A stretch of DNA of 64,000 nt from Mactra quadrangularis (GCA_025267735.1 CM046303.1:47011253-47075252); one strand, 5' to 3'; positions 42,480-55,111 are shown, counted from the first letter of the stretch. A program made the numbers and translations. Notes: generated by a model not told the origin, from the letters alone.

Positions 42480-44493
42480 AGGCCGCCATATTTAATTTCA
42501 ATAGTTTTTAGTGATGACGTCATATCGTACGGTTTTTGGATGTTTCTGACGTCAAAGAATCGTCCACCGTCCACTTGAAGATCGTCCCGTCCTCTGGAGA
42601 TTTCGCAAATCGTCCACTTTATTGGCCATCGACCACCCTGGGGTATAAAAACTCTGGCGTCCATCGTCCGGGGATCAGTCTCCGCGTACAATCTTTGAAT
42701 ACACATCCACGCTGATCTTCTTTAAAACTGCATTTATTTTAAATCCAAATGGTTAGCAATTTATCCATGTATTTACCAGCATATTTTATAGTTCAGAAAT
42801 CCTTTATGTAGAGGATAGATCTGTATAGTTTAGATTGATAGTTTTGTTGAAAACAACCAAAATAAACTGAACAGACATCAAGCTTCGTTTTAATTATATC
42901 CAGTTCAACGACACGACGAAGCTGATTTAAATTCCTTCGTGACTGATCCGTAACAATATTACCTTTTTAGTAAAACATAAGCATTGTTTGTGATTTCATT
43001 AAAATTATTTAACAACAACTGCTTGCACAACTTTGAAATTCTATTTAGTACAAAGTAAAATGTGAATCTATGAAAAAACATTTTGAGGGCTGTGTATAAG
43101 CATTCTCGTACACAGAGTCTTGTAGGATTCTCGATACTAGTTAGATAGAGAATCTTGATAAATTCAGGGTACGAGAATGTGTATAAGGAGTTTCAAGTCT
43201 CTTAAATATTCTCGTTTTTCTAATCGCCGGCAATGTGATGCTATCTTAAGTTAAGATAAGATTTAAATTAAATTTACATTAGTTTCACTTTAAATGGGCC
43301 CCGTCCTGGTGTAACTTCTAATCACTTATCATAGGCGGATCCAAGGGGGGGGGCGGACCCGGCGTTCGCCCCCTCCCCCCAAAAAAATTTCCCAAGATTT
43401 TTTTCTATCATAAAATATGAAATTTATAGGAAAATATATATAAATAACTTAAAAGTGTCATTTTTTTCGCACGCTATGCGTGCAACAAGTAACAAGACTG
43501 AGAGTACACTAATACATAGACATAAAGTACAATAATTCAAGGACAATTCCTTCTAATCATTTGTAAGATTTTAACATGATTCTATAGTTCAACGGCTGTA
43601 AAAATTATCCAAGTATTAGCATTTCCAAAAATGATGGAAATCGCTGTTCAGTCGTGTATGACGTCTTCTTTATTGATGCATATATTTAGTGGGTAATAGA
43701 AAATAAATTATTGCTTTCCGGTAAACAAGTCTATGCACATTTAATTAGCTAACTTAGTACTTTATACTTTTTCGATCGAAAATAATGGCGTGAAATGGTG
43801 ATACCCGTGGAAGAATTTAGTGGTGTGTAGCCTAATATATCGTCTGCTGCATGCCCGCTACTTACTGTGCGCCAGCTTGATTTCAGTCAACGACTTGTAT
43901 TTTTTTTAAAAAAAATATCTATTCATAGATTCGCCAGAAAATTAGTTTGCATTTTTTCAATGAAGTGCGAGATTTAATAAGAAAACTTAAATACTTTTAA
44001 TAAGGAAACATTCTCTTAAAGAAATGACATGAAACAATTAGGCCCTAGTTTTGTAATTTTCTGTGCTTTTTTTCCCTTCAAACTTGTTTTACGTTCATAT
44101 ATTGATAATAGTATTTTCCAGCAGTACAAACTGGCAACCCGACAAAAACATGGCGTCGACGAGTCCATTCACGCACCGCTAATTTGACTATTCGACGTTC
44201 ATTTTCTTCAAATCTTGATGATTGTATGTATCGCCGTTCATAGACGGCGATGATGATTAATATATATCTAGATACATTTATCGTTTTTCCTATACACTGG
44301 AAAGGATAGTTTAGGTTCTGTAAATGTGCCTGAATCTCTTAGAAATAAGCTTTAGGACTGGACCCCCAGTCTGCTTGTTCATCTCCGCCCTCCCCCGTAA
44401 CTTGAAATCCTAGATTTACATATGCTTATCATTATTACTTTAAATCAACATATTACAGATAAGCGATCATTTCATATCATATTATTGTTCAAC
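42480..44493. other. Upstream flank of lectin gene
   Basis: Contains an open minus frame (42446-42706) without recognised domain, an imperfect hairpin with ATTCTCGTAC / GTACGAGAAT (43102-43180) and a GGGCGGATCCA-family fragment near 43334. No other gene seen. The lectin promoter is expected just before 44494; the nearest upstream AT-rich stretch has no convincing TATA placement. Confidence 0.35.
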
Positions 44494-44548
44494 ATGGTAC
44501 TACAGTTAATATTTTCAGTTTTATTTGTGTTTGGAACTTCTTTTTATG
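44494..44548 (+). CDS. Lectin exon 1 (signal peptide)
   Basis: ATG followed by VLQLIFSVLFVFGTSFY, donor ATG/GTATGT, phase 1. No other in-frame ATG nearby upstream gives a better start. Confidence 0.85.
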
Positions 44549-47500
44549 GTATGTATTATCATCTAGATTTATACATTTTTTATTGCTAATCATTCAATAT
44601 AAAATTTTCGTTTCTTTTAAGTCGCTATATCAAGACAAACACTGCCCATGAACCGCACAATAAAACAAGCATTTAACTTTTCATATGTATTTTCACTTTG
44701 TTCAAACAGAACTTTCTTGACCATCTATCGCTTAAACCGTAGTAAACTTTTTATTATAGAATTATGAAGGACCGATCTAGTTTAAGGCGCTTTTGGGAAA
44801 AAAGTAATAAAAATATTATATGTGTCAATAGTATATTTTGTAGATATTTTTATTCCCAATAAAATGAATGTTATTTAAAAAAGATATATTAATGGGATTT
44901 TAGTGTGTTTTGCGATTGAAATGACTTCGTGCATTTCAAATTGAAAGTAGTCCGAAACTGAAAGAAGAATTTAAAATTTAATGTCATTACTCAAAACGGA
45001 CAGTTTTGATAATGAGCTGTTAAAGATGAAATATTGTTATAAAACAAACTTCCTCAAAATTATGAGATTAATTTCTTAGAACTCTTTTGTGTCTTGTACA
45101 TTCAATGTTAACAAAAAGGATAAAATGCGCTCTTATAAAATGACCTCTTTTAAGATATTCGAATTTTGTCAAACTTAAACTTGAAAGTAAAATGATTTGA
45201 CAAATTTATTGTATTTCTAATACATTATACATGAATTGAACAAATCTCGTATGGTGGCTTTAATCTGTTAACTTACTAATGTGGAATGGCCAAAGTCATC
45301 AATGATCACTGTTTAATCATAGGTACATAGATCTATGTGAATTTAGTATCTTATTTTTTTCCGCGTAGGTCAAATATATTACTTCATCTCGCATGACTTT
45401 TCGTGACCTCTTTATCTGTAGAGACTAGAGCGGACAAACTGATTAAATGTTATCTTGTTTGTGATTTCTTCTGACCGGCTATAACTTCTGTACGGGTCAT
45501 ACGATACGTATTTCGTTTCTCTTTGTTTTCTTAACAGGCTTTACGTCATCATCTTATCAGACAAAATGTATACGCCCATAGTCCTTGCAGCGGCCGCACG
45601 AGAGTTTTCTACATCCGCAAATAGCCCGTACGATTTTCGTACTGCCGCTCTTACGATTGACCGCACGGCTCTGAAATTTATGTGACCACAAACCCGTAGA
45701 CACACCGTACATACGCAAGGCTACCCACGGCCTAAGGGTGTTTGCACGTACGGGTCCGCAACAAACCAGGATTTTATGGGACTAAGGCTTTACTATTTCG
45801 ATATCCATCATTATCTTTTTATCATTCATAGTCAACAATGTTTCATACTTCATTTTACATGCACATTATTCTACTGATCGAGGGGTCGTAGGGTCGATTA
45901 CCGAGCGGGGCATACTTCCGTGGAGCTTAGTCGTGAAATAATTTCTACGGTCATTCTTCCTCCTGTCACTTATTCTAAATCATGTAGGGCAGTAGTCAGT
46001 CATTGATTTGCGCCTAGTAGTTGGTTAACAGCTAAATCTGGAGAATTAGCCTATTCAAGAACAAACTCCTCACAGCGGTTACGTCACGCGTTGTTACTTG
46101 AACTTTAGGTTATTAATTTGATAAAGGGAGATAACCGCTGCGGGAAGTTTGGTTCAAGAACAGTGTGTAAGTGGACTTAGCGCCGTGATATAACCTATAT
46201 ATTGTGTTGCTATGGCGATAAACTTAAAAAAAACCAAAAACCCCAAAACAATCATTAGTGCAAAGCGCATTGAGCTTACATTAATCTGCAACGGTCACCC
46301 AACCATCCACTAACCTTACAATTCGTTGCTTATCATTATGATGCCTGCTCATCGCTCTACGTTCTCACAGTTACTCCAGCTGTGAAAATTGTCTGCTAAA
46401 GTTGTTTATATATAAAAGCGTGTGGCAGATACTCATGCGCAATAATACAAAATAACTAATCTCAGTACACAGTTAGAATAATGTTTGATTAATGTGAAAA
46501 ACATTTAATATCATATTAATTTTAAGTAGATCTATTTGTTTGAATTAGTTTTTATCAACTCAAATCTGCGTTTGATAGTATACATACATGTCTTTTTCTA
46601 TTGCACTATTTTCTTGGTCGCATTAACCCGCTGTTTTCTATTCAGTTGAAACAGAACTTAATTGCATTGCAGGTGTTGTTCGTTCTTTTCAAATTTTGGC
46701 CGAGCGCTGACATATAAAATTTTTTTGTGAAATCGTTCCAAAAATGATCATCAATTGTCATGATATAGCAACTGGTCATGTGCGATGTTTAAAGTTACTG
46801 ATAATTTAGGTCAAATGAACTGGCGAAAACTACAATTGGTGTCGTTGAAATTGGTGCAAATCATACTTAGTACTTCCTTGTAAAGTGGGTTTCGACTATC
46901 AAACGACACACTATAAAAACTGACATGGTCTTATCATTTTTGCTGAGTTGGAGACAAACATTAGACCAAGTCTTTAAGAGACAGTACAGGGAATACAGCT
47001 GAGCCATGCTATGCCAAAAGTTATCTAGTTTACAAACTATTGCATTTTATTTACATGTACATGACTAGTGTTTAATTAAACTATTAACTTGACATCAGTT
47101 TTGTTCGGTGGCATTAAGGTGACATGGAAATATATTTTATTTTTTACGTGGCCACGTAAAAGCTTTACGTGGCCACGCAGTAGCTATTACGTGGCCACGT
47201 AATAGCTTTACGTGGCCACGTAATAGCTTTACGTGGCCACGCAGTAGCTTTTACGTGCGCACGCAATAACGTTTACGTGGCCACGTAATAGCTTTACGTG
47301 GCCACGCAGTAGCTATTACGTGCGCACGTAATAGCGTTTACGTGGCCACGTAATAGCTTTACGTGCGCACGTAATAGCGTTTACGTGGCCACGTAATAGC
47401 TTTACGTGCGCACGAAATAATTGACATATGAAGGATGTCAAAAAATGGCCGCCAACTTCGACAACTCTCATTGGTCAATTATTACGTGCGCACGTAAAGC

Positions 47501-50500
47501 TATTACGTGGCCACGTAAACGTTATTGCGTGCGCTCGTAAAAGCTACTGCGTGGCCACGTAAAGCTATTACGTGGCCACGTAAACGCTATTACGTGCGCA
47601 CGTAATACTACTGCGTGGCCACGTAAAGCTATTACGTGCCCACGTAAAGCTATTACGTGGCCACGTAAACGCTATTACGTGCGCACGTAAAAGCTACTGC
47701 GTGGCCACGTAAAGCTATTACGTGCCCACGTAAACGCTATTACGTGCGCACGTAATAGCTTCTGCGTGGCCACGTAAAGCTATTACGTGCCCACGTAAAG
47801 CTATTACGTGGCCACGTAAACGCTATTACGTGCGCACGTAATAGCTACTGCGTGGCCACGTAAAGCTATTACGTGGCCACGTAAAGTTTAAATATATCTC
47901 CATGTCACCTCTATGCCACCGTAGTTTTGTTTGAAATATTATGTAATATACGACCATGGCATTTAGTTTGTAAGTGACTAATATGACTGAAAAAGTCGAA
48001 CTTCGAGCTCAATTGATATAAGGTACTGATATGTGCTTGATATTGTTGCAGGTTGTGATGGATGCTTAGATACATGGACTTCATTCCAGGGAATGTGTTA
48101 TTCATTTAATAATACAAGAATGAATTGGTTTCATGCATCGGTAAGTTAATCAATGATCAAGGTTTACACAACTACAGCCAGCAATATAAATGCCTTAGCG
48201 TATATCCAGTCTAGACATCTTTCAATATTGTCTAACACAATATAGCCTAAGAGGCAAGCGACATTTGACATTTATAAATCAAAGCACTGGGATGCTTGAG
48301 AAACGATGACCTAAACTTAATTATCATTTTGCTGTGAAAACGATCAAATCTGTCCAATTTAGGGTTATTTGCCAGTATATAGCTTATAAAACCGGATATC
48401 ATTTGATAGTTTGATGCATTCTGTAATAATATCTTCTAAATGATACTTTTTTGAGTCATTTAAATCTGTTTTGTAGTTTACAATGTTGACCATCATATCC
48501 AGTCAGTAAATATGCATTGTTATAACACTTGTTCTTAAGCCTATAAATTAAATCTTCATATCGTCCAATTTTTGTTAAATTTCGCGCTTTAGTCATACAC
48601 GAAATCATAGCGATCAATTTCATGCTTTAGTCATATCCATAGATCATAGGCACATAGCGAAACTAGGTCAACATTGCGTTAATCTGAATTATGGTACAGA
48701 ATTATTAAAAACTATTATATAAGTATGATAGTTTTACGCAACACTATCACAAATTCGTAATTTTAATGTTATATTAACAATTATTCAACATATTATCTTT
48801 ACACAATTTCTCCAATTTGTTTATTCTTTGATCGACATGCTCAGTCCGAGACATCTGCCCTGCGTTCAGTTACCGCGAACGTTCTGTAACGTTCTGTAAC
48901 GTTCGCCAACAGTAATAATTGAACGGCCTGTTAGCAGAAAACGTTTAAGGCCAACAGCTAACGGTTTTAGCATATAGTACGCGAATATGAAACAACCTGA
49001 AATAAAATAGTTCCAGTACATTTTGCAAAATAGTAACTTCCATAGCGAATAGACTGTATCCGAAATTCAAATATTTGGGTTTTCCCCTCCGGTACAAACA
49101 AACTTTCACTGTTTCAATGAAAACGTGTGTAAAAAAGAACAGTAGTATTTAATCCATAGTTCGTGTTGTTTAGCAATAATGTGTAGACAACTTTGTTTGT
49201 ACCGCCTGTGCACGGACGGAAAAACCCATAAATTTAATTTCTGGATTAGGTCTAACGAAGTCGGTGGTGTTACTCCCGTTGATTTAGATCAATACATGAA
49301 CAAAAAAACAAGTAAACAAGTCCTCCTCTCCGAATTCTTCTAATAAAATAGAAGTAATGACTCTCTTGCCCGCCATCTTTAAACGTTCGCACTTCAACGG
49401 GTCGTTCAATTAACCGTTCATAACGATAACTGTGTTTGGCTAACGCTAACTGCTAACTGAACGCAGCCCTGGATTAGGTATAACGAAGTCGGTGGTGTTA
49501 CTCCCGTTGATTTAGATCAATACATGTACAAAAAACAAGTAATGAGTCCTCCTCTCCGAATTCTTCTATTAAAATAGAAGTAACGACTCTCTTGTCCGCC
49601 ATCTTTAAACGTTCGCACTTCAACGGGTCGTTCAATTAACCGTTCATAACGATAACTGTGTTTGGCTAACGCTAACTGCTAACTGAACGCAGCCCAGGAT
49701 ATTGAATAAATCGACGCGGAGCACCATTTGTAAAACATGGCATATTAAGAAAAAATTGGACCAGTGCTGGGTCACCTTGTTTTTTAGTCAAATATATGTA
49801 AATATGTGAAAATTTTGTTGTAAACGGGTAAATTATTGATTCAATATTATGAATACAAAATGTATGTGTAAATCATAATATTTCTTGAATTATTTTATTG
49901 CTTATGAGTGAATAAGATGGAGCTGTTCAAATACGATTTTCTAGTGATTAAGCAGGTGCTATCCGCATCTTTCGTCTGCAAAAACAATAACGTGTCTAGA
50001 TGATCATGATTTGGGGGTTCCGTAAGCTTGTGACAGATAGCCCAAAAATACACACATAGCTCGAGGCTTCCATTCTTATTTATTAAAATTTACATGGGGT
50101 GTCCGAGCATTGGTAGTTTACTCTATATACATTTTGTTATTTTTAGCATGCTTGCAAGACCCAGGATGCTTGGCTTGTTGATGTTAAGAGCAAGGCTGAA
50201 GATGAATTCTTGAAATCGATGATCAATCGGCTTCATGCTCATGAAAGTAGGACATACTTAGTTACTTACAATACTTAATATACTTATTATTGCTTTCAAT
50301 TTGATTAAAATCTGATCGAAAATTCTCTGCGTGCACTCTGGCTTATAACACCGATCTACAGAATATTTGTTTACGAATATTGCATGTTCATTTTGTCCCA
50401 TCCATGTTAAGCTCAGTCGATAGCGCGTATGATATAAATGTCAAACCATGTCACAACATGCTAAAACCAGACTTGATAAAATAGTCATACTTAAACCACT

Positions 50501-52772
50501 GTGTCAAGTTTGGCAATTGTCAGCGGCTTTCCAGAGGCTGTGGATAGAAGGACTAACTACAACAATATGAATGAAATATTGATAGAAGAGGCATAAAGCA
50601 CAATGTGTGAAGCATTTCATTACTGTTTTGCCTATAACAAAATAAGATAAATGGAGTCACATTTTACATAAATAAATTGAGTATCTAGTCACTAAACATT
50701 TTGCCAGAAAATGCAATACTTTTTTAGACTTATCGTACAGTCCTTGTTATAAATTCCGTGTGTTTTAAGATCCACAACAAGTTGGTTATTGGACAGGTGG
50801 AAATGATCTAGAGGTTGAAGGTCAATGGGTATGGGAATATCCTGCACAGTCTCCTATGACGTACACTGATTGGTTTCCAGGGGAACCAAACAATATATGG
50901 TATGACAAAAGGTAAGTTGTATAGAGTTTACTTAAAGCCACTGTATGAAGAAACATTCATCAGTAGTAGACTTGAAAACTGTTTCACAAACATGAAATTT
51001 AAATATCAGAATATAATATGCAGTTGAGACACAATATACTGTTCAAACAACTCTGCTTTCTAAATTTGAATTTGACAAAGTGTCCATTTCTTAAAAAGAG
51101 GGATACAGTACTTTTATAAGATCTTACTATGTTAATTGATACTCTAATGTTCAATTTACCTGATCCAAAATAGTTTTAGAGTTAATTATGTAATTTATGT
51201 CATTTTGAAGCATTTTTTCTATAACAAGACTTCATCTTGAATTTACTGTGATCAAACTTTAGTTTCAAGTACTGACAACCAAATTCCACTTTCGGTTTGA
51301 TCTACTTTTAATTTGAAATGCAAATACATAACATAAACATATTTGAGCAATATTTGCATTTAATTAAAAAATCTTGTTCATTAGAGGTGTTTGAGATAGA
51401 TAAATGTTTATTTTATTAGCAATCCAAAAACGTGTTACTTTTGATAATGGGGCTTTAAAAGATATTCCTGAGGGGTTGACGGCACAAATTAAAAAAAAAT
51501 TGTAAAACATTATTGGTAATGGCCATAGCGCAAATTATTTTGGTGACAATCTGCATCACTAACATTATTCAATTGGAGCGTGTTCAATTACACCGAACGT
51601 TTTGAAACGTTTTGTAACGTTAGGGTCGGGTCAGCTCAACCAAAAGGCAACTCAACCCGAGAAAACTCAAAACCTTACTAACGGTTTGAGTCGTCCAAAC
51701 TTTGGCTTGAGTTATTCACGGGTTGAGTTGTCTACGGGTTGAGTTGTCCCGTACCCGTAACGTTCGCTATAGTTCTATTTCATTAACCTGTCACAACTTG
51801 AATAATTACACGGTCGCTGAATGTGTTATTATTTAACTTCTTTTTTACCATTGACCAACTGAATCATATCAATTATTGATGATCTAACTATATATGCAGC
51901 GATTTTGAATATTGGTGAAATAACAAGTTCCAAAGAAATTAAAAATAACAAATTCAGTGACCGTGTAATTATTCAAGTTGTGACAGGTTAATATAATAGA
52001 ACTATAACAGTCGTTACTGAACACGCTGCTGTATTATTATGTTCACAGATCAGAAGATTGTGTTGCATTATGGGGACATGATAACCATGGTTACCAATGG
52101 AATGATCAACCATGTGATCTTGTTGAATATTTTATATGTAAAACGGAGTAAGTATAGCAGTTGACCAATAATAATTATAATGCTTATGATTATGATGCTG
52201 CTGCTGCTGCTGATGATGATGAAGATGATGATGATGATGATGATGATGACGAAGATGAAGATGATGATTCTATTTAGTTAAAAAAGGCAATACATGTATC
52301 AGGACATATAACATACAAATAGTGAAAAAAACATAGTTCGTAAATACCATATGTAATGCACTTCAATATGGAGGATGGCACAAAAAGGGATCAAATCTCT
52401 TATTCCATTACCGTCTTTAATGTTTTACCCCAGTCATGTCTTGTTTTAAAATGAATTTGCATTCAACGCGCACATCCTGATCATGTCTCTTTTATGATTA
52501 ATTGTTTTCACTGGTTAAGCGATGGAACTTAAAATTAAGAAAAGGCTGTACTTAAAACTTAAAGGCTTGGTTTAATTACAAGTGAATCAATTCAGTTGGG
52601 GAATAAATTTAGAATGCAAAATCTGGACCAAGTCAGCTACCGGCACCAACTCCCAACTTGATTTAGACACGCATCTTAAAATAGCCGAGCTTACAAAAAA
52701 ATCTCAGTTACAATGTATATGATTTAAAAATAATTTTTCAGAGATCCTTCTACAGGAGTTGTTGGCAAGTGA
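44494..52772 (+). CDS. Secreted C-type lectin, single CTLD, 171 aa, six exons
   Basis: Exons 44494-44548, 48052-48140, 50147-50246, 50770-50911, 52049-52147 and 52742-52772. All junctions are GT-AG and phases agree (516 nt). Residues 1-18 are a hydrophobic signal peptide (MVLQLIFSVLFVFGTSFYG). The mature protein is one long-form C-type lectin domain: CLDTWTSFQGMCY opening, Cys 51, WTGGND at 89-94, EPN at 120-122, WND at 146-148 and Cys 133, 151, 159 in the usual disulfide positions. EPN predicts mannose-type Ca2+-dependent sugar binding; WND supplies further Ca2+ ligands. Cys 20 is an extra cysteine that might link dimers. Role in this animal (immune recognition is common for such lectins) is inference. 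The short tail DPSTGVVGK is not recognised. Confidence 0.92.
45575..45790. mobile_element. MITE with CAGTCCCATAAA-type ends, diverged copy
   Basis: Starts around GCCCATAGTCC and ends GGATTTTATGGGACTAAGGC. The interior GTACGGGTCCGCAACAAACC is the reverse complement of the 148 copy's end. Lectin intron 1. Confidence 0.5.
45875..46235 (+). mobile_element. SINE (family 2)
   Basis: Contains GTAGGGTCGATTACCGAGCG, CTTCCGTGGAGCTTAG, GTAGGGCAGTAGTCAGTC and the end TTGTGTTGCTATGGCGATAA followed by A-rich sequence, matching family 2. An unrelated approximately 90-bp stretch (46045-46150) interrupts the usual body. Lies in lectin intron 1. Confidence 0.6.
47106..47921. mobile_element. Long foldback element with palindromic arms (MULE-like)
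   Basis: Outer inverted ends CGGTGGCATTAAGGTGACAT (47106) and ATGTCACCTCTATGCCACCG (ending 47921). The arms are made of about thirty short self-palindromes (ACGTGGCCACGT, ACGTGCGCACGT) joined by AGCT-containing spacers. A unique centre lies at about 47420-47485. The 9-bp AGTTTTGTT occurs on both sides (47097-47105 and 47923-47931), fitting a Mutator-type target duplication. No ORF. Confidence 0.85.
48052..48140 (+). CDS. Lectin exon 2
   Basis: Acceptor TATTGTTGCAG, donor ATCG/GTAAGT, phase 0. Encodes CDGCLDTWTSFQGMCYSF and NWFHAS, start of the CTLD. Lies about 130 bp after the palindrome-built foldback element. Confidence 0.93.
48859..49695. mobile_element. Foldback element with internal 228-bp duplication
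   Basis: Inverted ends CCTGCGTTCAGTTA (48859) and TAACTGAACGCAG (49682-49692). The right portion is present twice, at 49243-49469 and 49471-49695, each ending GCTAACTGAACGCAGCCC. A separate MITE (49050-49254) is nested inside. Lectin intron 2. Confidence 0.75.
49050..49254. mobile_element. TAGACTGTATCCGAAATTC palindromic MITE, copy 1
   Basis: Inverted ends TAGACTGTATCCGAAATTCA / TTCTGGATTAGGTCTA. Interior GTACCGCCTGTGCACGGACG. Second copy at 56601-56793. Confidence 0.7.
50147..50246 (+). CDS. Lectin exon 3
   Basis: Acceptor TTATTTTTAG, donor GAAA/GTAGGA, phase 1. Encodes HACKTQDAWLVDVKSKAEDE and FLKSMINRLH: the CTLD helix 1, AWLVDVKS block and helix 2. Confidence 0.92.
50770..50911 (+). CDS. 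Lectin exon 4 (EPN motif)
   Basis: Acceptor GTTTTAAG (weak pyrimidine tract), donor AAAG/GTAAGT, phase 2. Encodes GYWTGGNDLEVEGQWVWEY and TDWFPGEPNN, the long loop with the EPN sugar-binding motif. Confidence 0.93.
51576..52027. mobile_element. Foldback element AGCGTGTTCA ... TGAACACGCT
   Basis: Outer ends pair, and a second inner pair TATAGTTCTATTTCATTAAC / TTAATATAATAGAACTATA continues into CCTGTCACAACTTGAATAAT and its inverse. The left arm carries an extra ~150 bp rich in CAACTCAACCCGAG / GGGTTGAGTTGTC. It ends about 20 bp before lectin exon 5. Confidence 0.7.
52049..52147 (+). CDS. Lectin exon 5 (WND motif)
   Basis: Acceptor TGTTCACAG, donor CGGA/GTAAGT. Encodes SEDCVALWGHDNHGYQWND and QPCDLVEYFICKT, the end of the CTLD with WND. 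Confidence 0.94.
52196..52277. repeat. (GCT)n(GAT)n microsatellite
   Basis: GCTGCTGCTGCTGATGATGA and a run of GAT/GAAGAT triplets just after lectin exon 5, intronic. Confidence 0.9.
52742..52772 (+). CDS. Lectin exon 6 (stop)
   Basis: Acceptor ATTTTTCAG. Encodes DPSTGVVGK and TGA. AATAAA at 52808-52813 is a likely poly(A) signal. Confidence 0.75.
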
Positions 52773-52807
52773 ATAACAATACAAGAACGTGCATTTGATG
52801 AAAGAGA

Positions 52808-52813
52808 AATAAA
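52808..52813 (+). terminator. Poly(A) signal of lectin gene
   Basis: AATAAA 36 bp after the lectin stop codon. Confidence 0.55.
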
Positions 52814-54660
52814 ACAGTAAACCTATGCTAATACATGTATATGTATACATGCATGTTTTCGTTTTCGTCATTCCTTTTTTGTCAACTTTAACATAGATGT
52901 ATTGAATACAATATTTTAAATATTTGACATTAATGTGTTTGTCATATATATATGTGAACTCAAATGCAGTAGTTCGTTGGGTAACGTACCTTTTTGTTGT
53001 TTTCAAAATAGCTACAAGAACCCTTGCACGATTGGAACGTTATGTGATTGGTAATCGTTGAAAAATACTTGGACCCGTTTTGCCCCCAAACGGTCTTATA
53101 TTCACCTTCTAGAAAGATTTGGACCCGATCCAGTTTGAACGGAGTATAGTTAAAGTCCGTCTATCACGACTCTGACAGTCAACTCAAGTGTCGTTCGTTC
53201 CATACCTAGACAGGACCTTAATATCTTTATTTAATATTTATGGCCAATATTCCTCCATCTGCTGAACTACAAACAAGGTAGTTGTCAATCATTGACGGAG
53301 GTTTGTCCCCTGCATTGGTTATTTGTTAAAGCTTAGCTATAGAGATACTTAATATGGACAACTGGTCGACTGGATATGCCAGAAAAATCAACGAAGAGCA
53401 GTTAATTGCCATAGCAATCAAATACTTCATAATCTAATGTTGAACATCAGCTTTTGATAGAGTCAATAGTCACTGGATATAAGGGAGGTAACTTCATAGT
53501 AATAGACTTGTTGATTCATCACGTAGTAATCTCCCTGTGCAAGACGTAATTTCTTTGCAACTAGGCATGTTGAATATTCATTTTTACTTGTGGAATTCCT
53601 CCTATAATTTCAATCGTTATTATGTTAGCACTGTCTTGTCCTCAAGAAAAAACGCTTTTGTACGAATCCAATTTTAAGTGTACACGTTTTTAAATTCAAA
53701 TAAAACGTGCACCTTTTCCATTAAGTATGTATTTTATCGTTATGTAAGGCTCATAGGTCAGCATTTTGTATTCATTCCAGTAGGTCTCCGCTGAATTCTG
53801 TAACACTAACTTAACTTCTTTATATACTGGAAAAATTAGATAAATAGCTAAATAGTATTTCTTTTTTTGGATATAAAGACATTTGCCCAATCAATGACTT
53901 GGTATATATTTGATTTTTTATTCATTGTCTTGAATTAACGTACATATACATGTATGCACGGTGTATGGGTGTTAAAATATCTAAGTTTATTTAGGCTTAA
54001 GCTAAAACATTTTAACTATTTGTGTTTTAATTTTATTTTAACTAATGTAAGCAAGTATATCAATACAAATTATAATTAATATCGAATTTGTGATCCACAA
54101 AATCACGTGCTTTTTATCAAATTTTACACATACAAAATGTATATATATTGATTTGCACTGACAGTCTTTAGCGCCAATTTTTAAGCCATAATAAGCAAAA
54201 AGTTCACTTTACCAATGTGTCTGAGAAGCACCAGTGCTTGTTTTATCCGTAAGTAACTACCTAATATCTCAAATGAAGATCCACATTTGAAAGCTCATTT
54301 TTCACAACCCGTGTTTTTCACAAGTTGTGATAAATGCGTGCATGATTTTCACAAATAGTGTGAAAAATACGTTAGCATTTAACATACAAATTTCATACGA
54401 GCGTAGAAACGCATTTTTCACAACTTAAAATGCGATGAAAAAAGTGTTTGAAAAATTAGAGTTTTTGGTACGAACGCATTTTTCACACCTGAAAATTTTA
54501 AGTTGCCAGCTGTGTCTCCAGATTCGGCATTTTAGGTTTGCCCTCTTTTCATGTGTACACCAAGGATGTATTAAGAGAGAGGAGTGGGGTGCCCTTCCCC
54601 TGGACAAAGATAAGAGCTTTTGTCCATTAAAAAAAGATTTTCAAGTAAAATAAAAAAAAG
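52814..54660. other. Intergenic sequence after lectin
   Basis: AT-rich. A segment at 54290-54500 repeats GCATTTTTCACA(A/C)C several times in both orientations (possible small hairpins). No exon or SINE recognised before 54672. Confidence 0.4.
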
Positions 54661-54671
54661 TCGTTTGTTTG

Positions 54672-54905
54672 ATACTCGGGCAGGGCATACTTTCGCGGAG
54701 TTTGGTTATGAAGTAATTTTACGACCATTCTCCCTCCTACCTCTGGTTTTAAATTATGTAGGACTGGTGTCAGTCACTGACGGGAGTAGCGCCTAGTAGG
54801 TTAACCACTCAATCCCAAGATTTTGCCTTTCAAGGAACAGTGAGTTAGTAGACTGGTCATCGTGATATATTCTAAGCAATGTGATGCTACGGCGTTAAAC
54901 CATAC
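54672..54905 (+). mobile_element. SINE (family 2), 5' truncated
   Basis: Contains GGGCATACTTTCGCGGAG, ACGACCATTCTCCCTCCTAC, GTGTCAGTCACTGACGGGAG and an end GATGCTACGGCGTTAAACC, matching family 2. Confidence 0.6.
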
Positions 54906-55111
54906 CAAATATAAGTATATTTCATGAATGCAGGGCAAAAGTTAATCAAATCGGAATATGCATATCAAAATAAGCAATAACTGTTAAATATTAGAAAATC
55001 ATTAATGTGTACTTAAAGTGTATTCAATGGGAGGTAACCAAGGCATGTTTACAAAGTAAGAAAACTAACACGTCTTGAGCAGTGTTGATATCAGACGCTG
55101 GATTTTAATTG

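Noticed and set aside
42446..42706. 86-codon minus frame with GC-richer content
   Set aside because: No recognised domain, starts within the hairpin array and has no splice or homology support.
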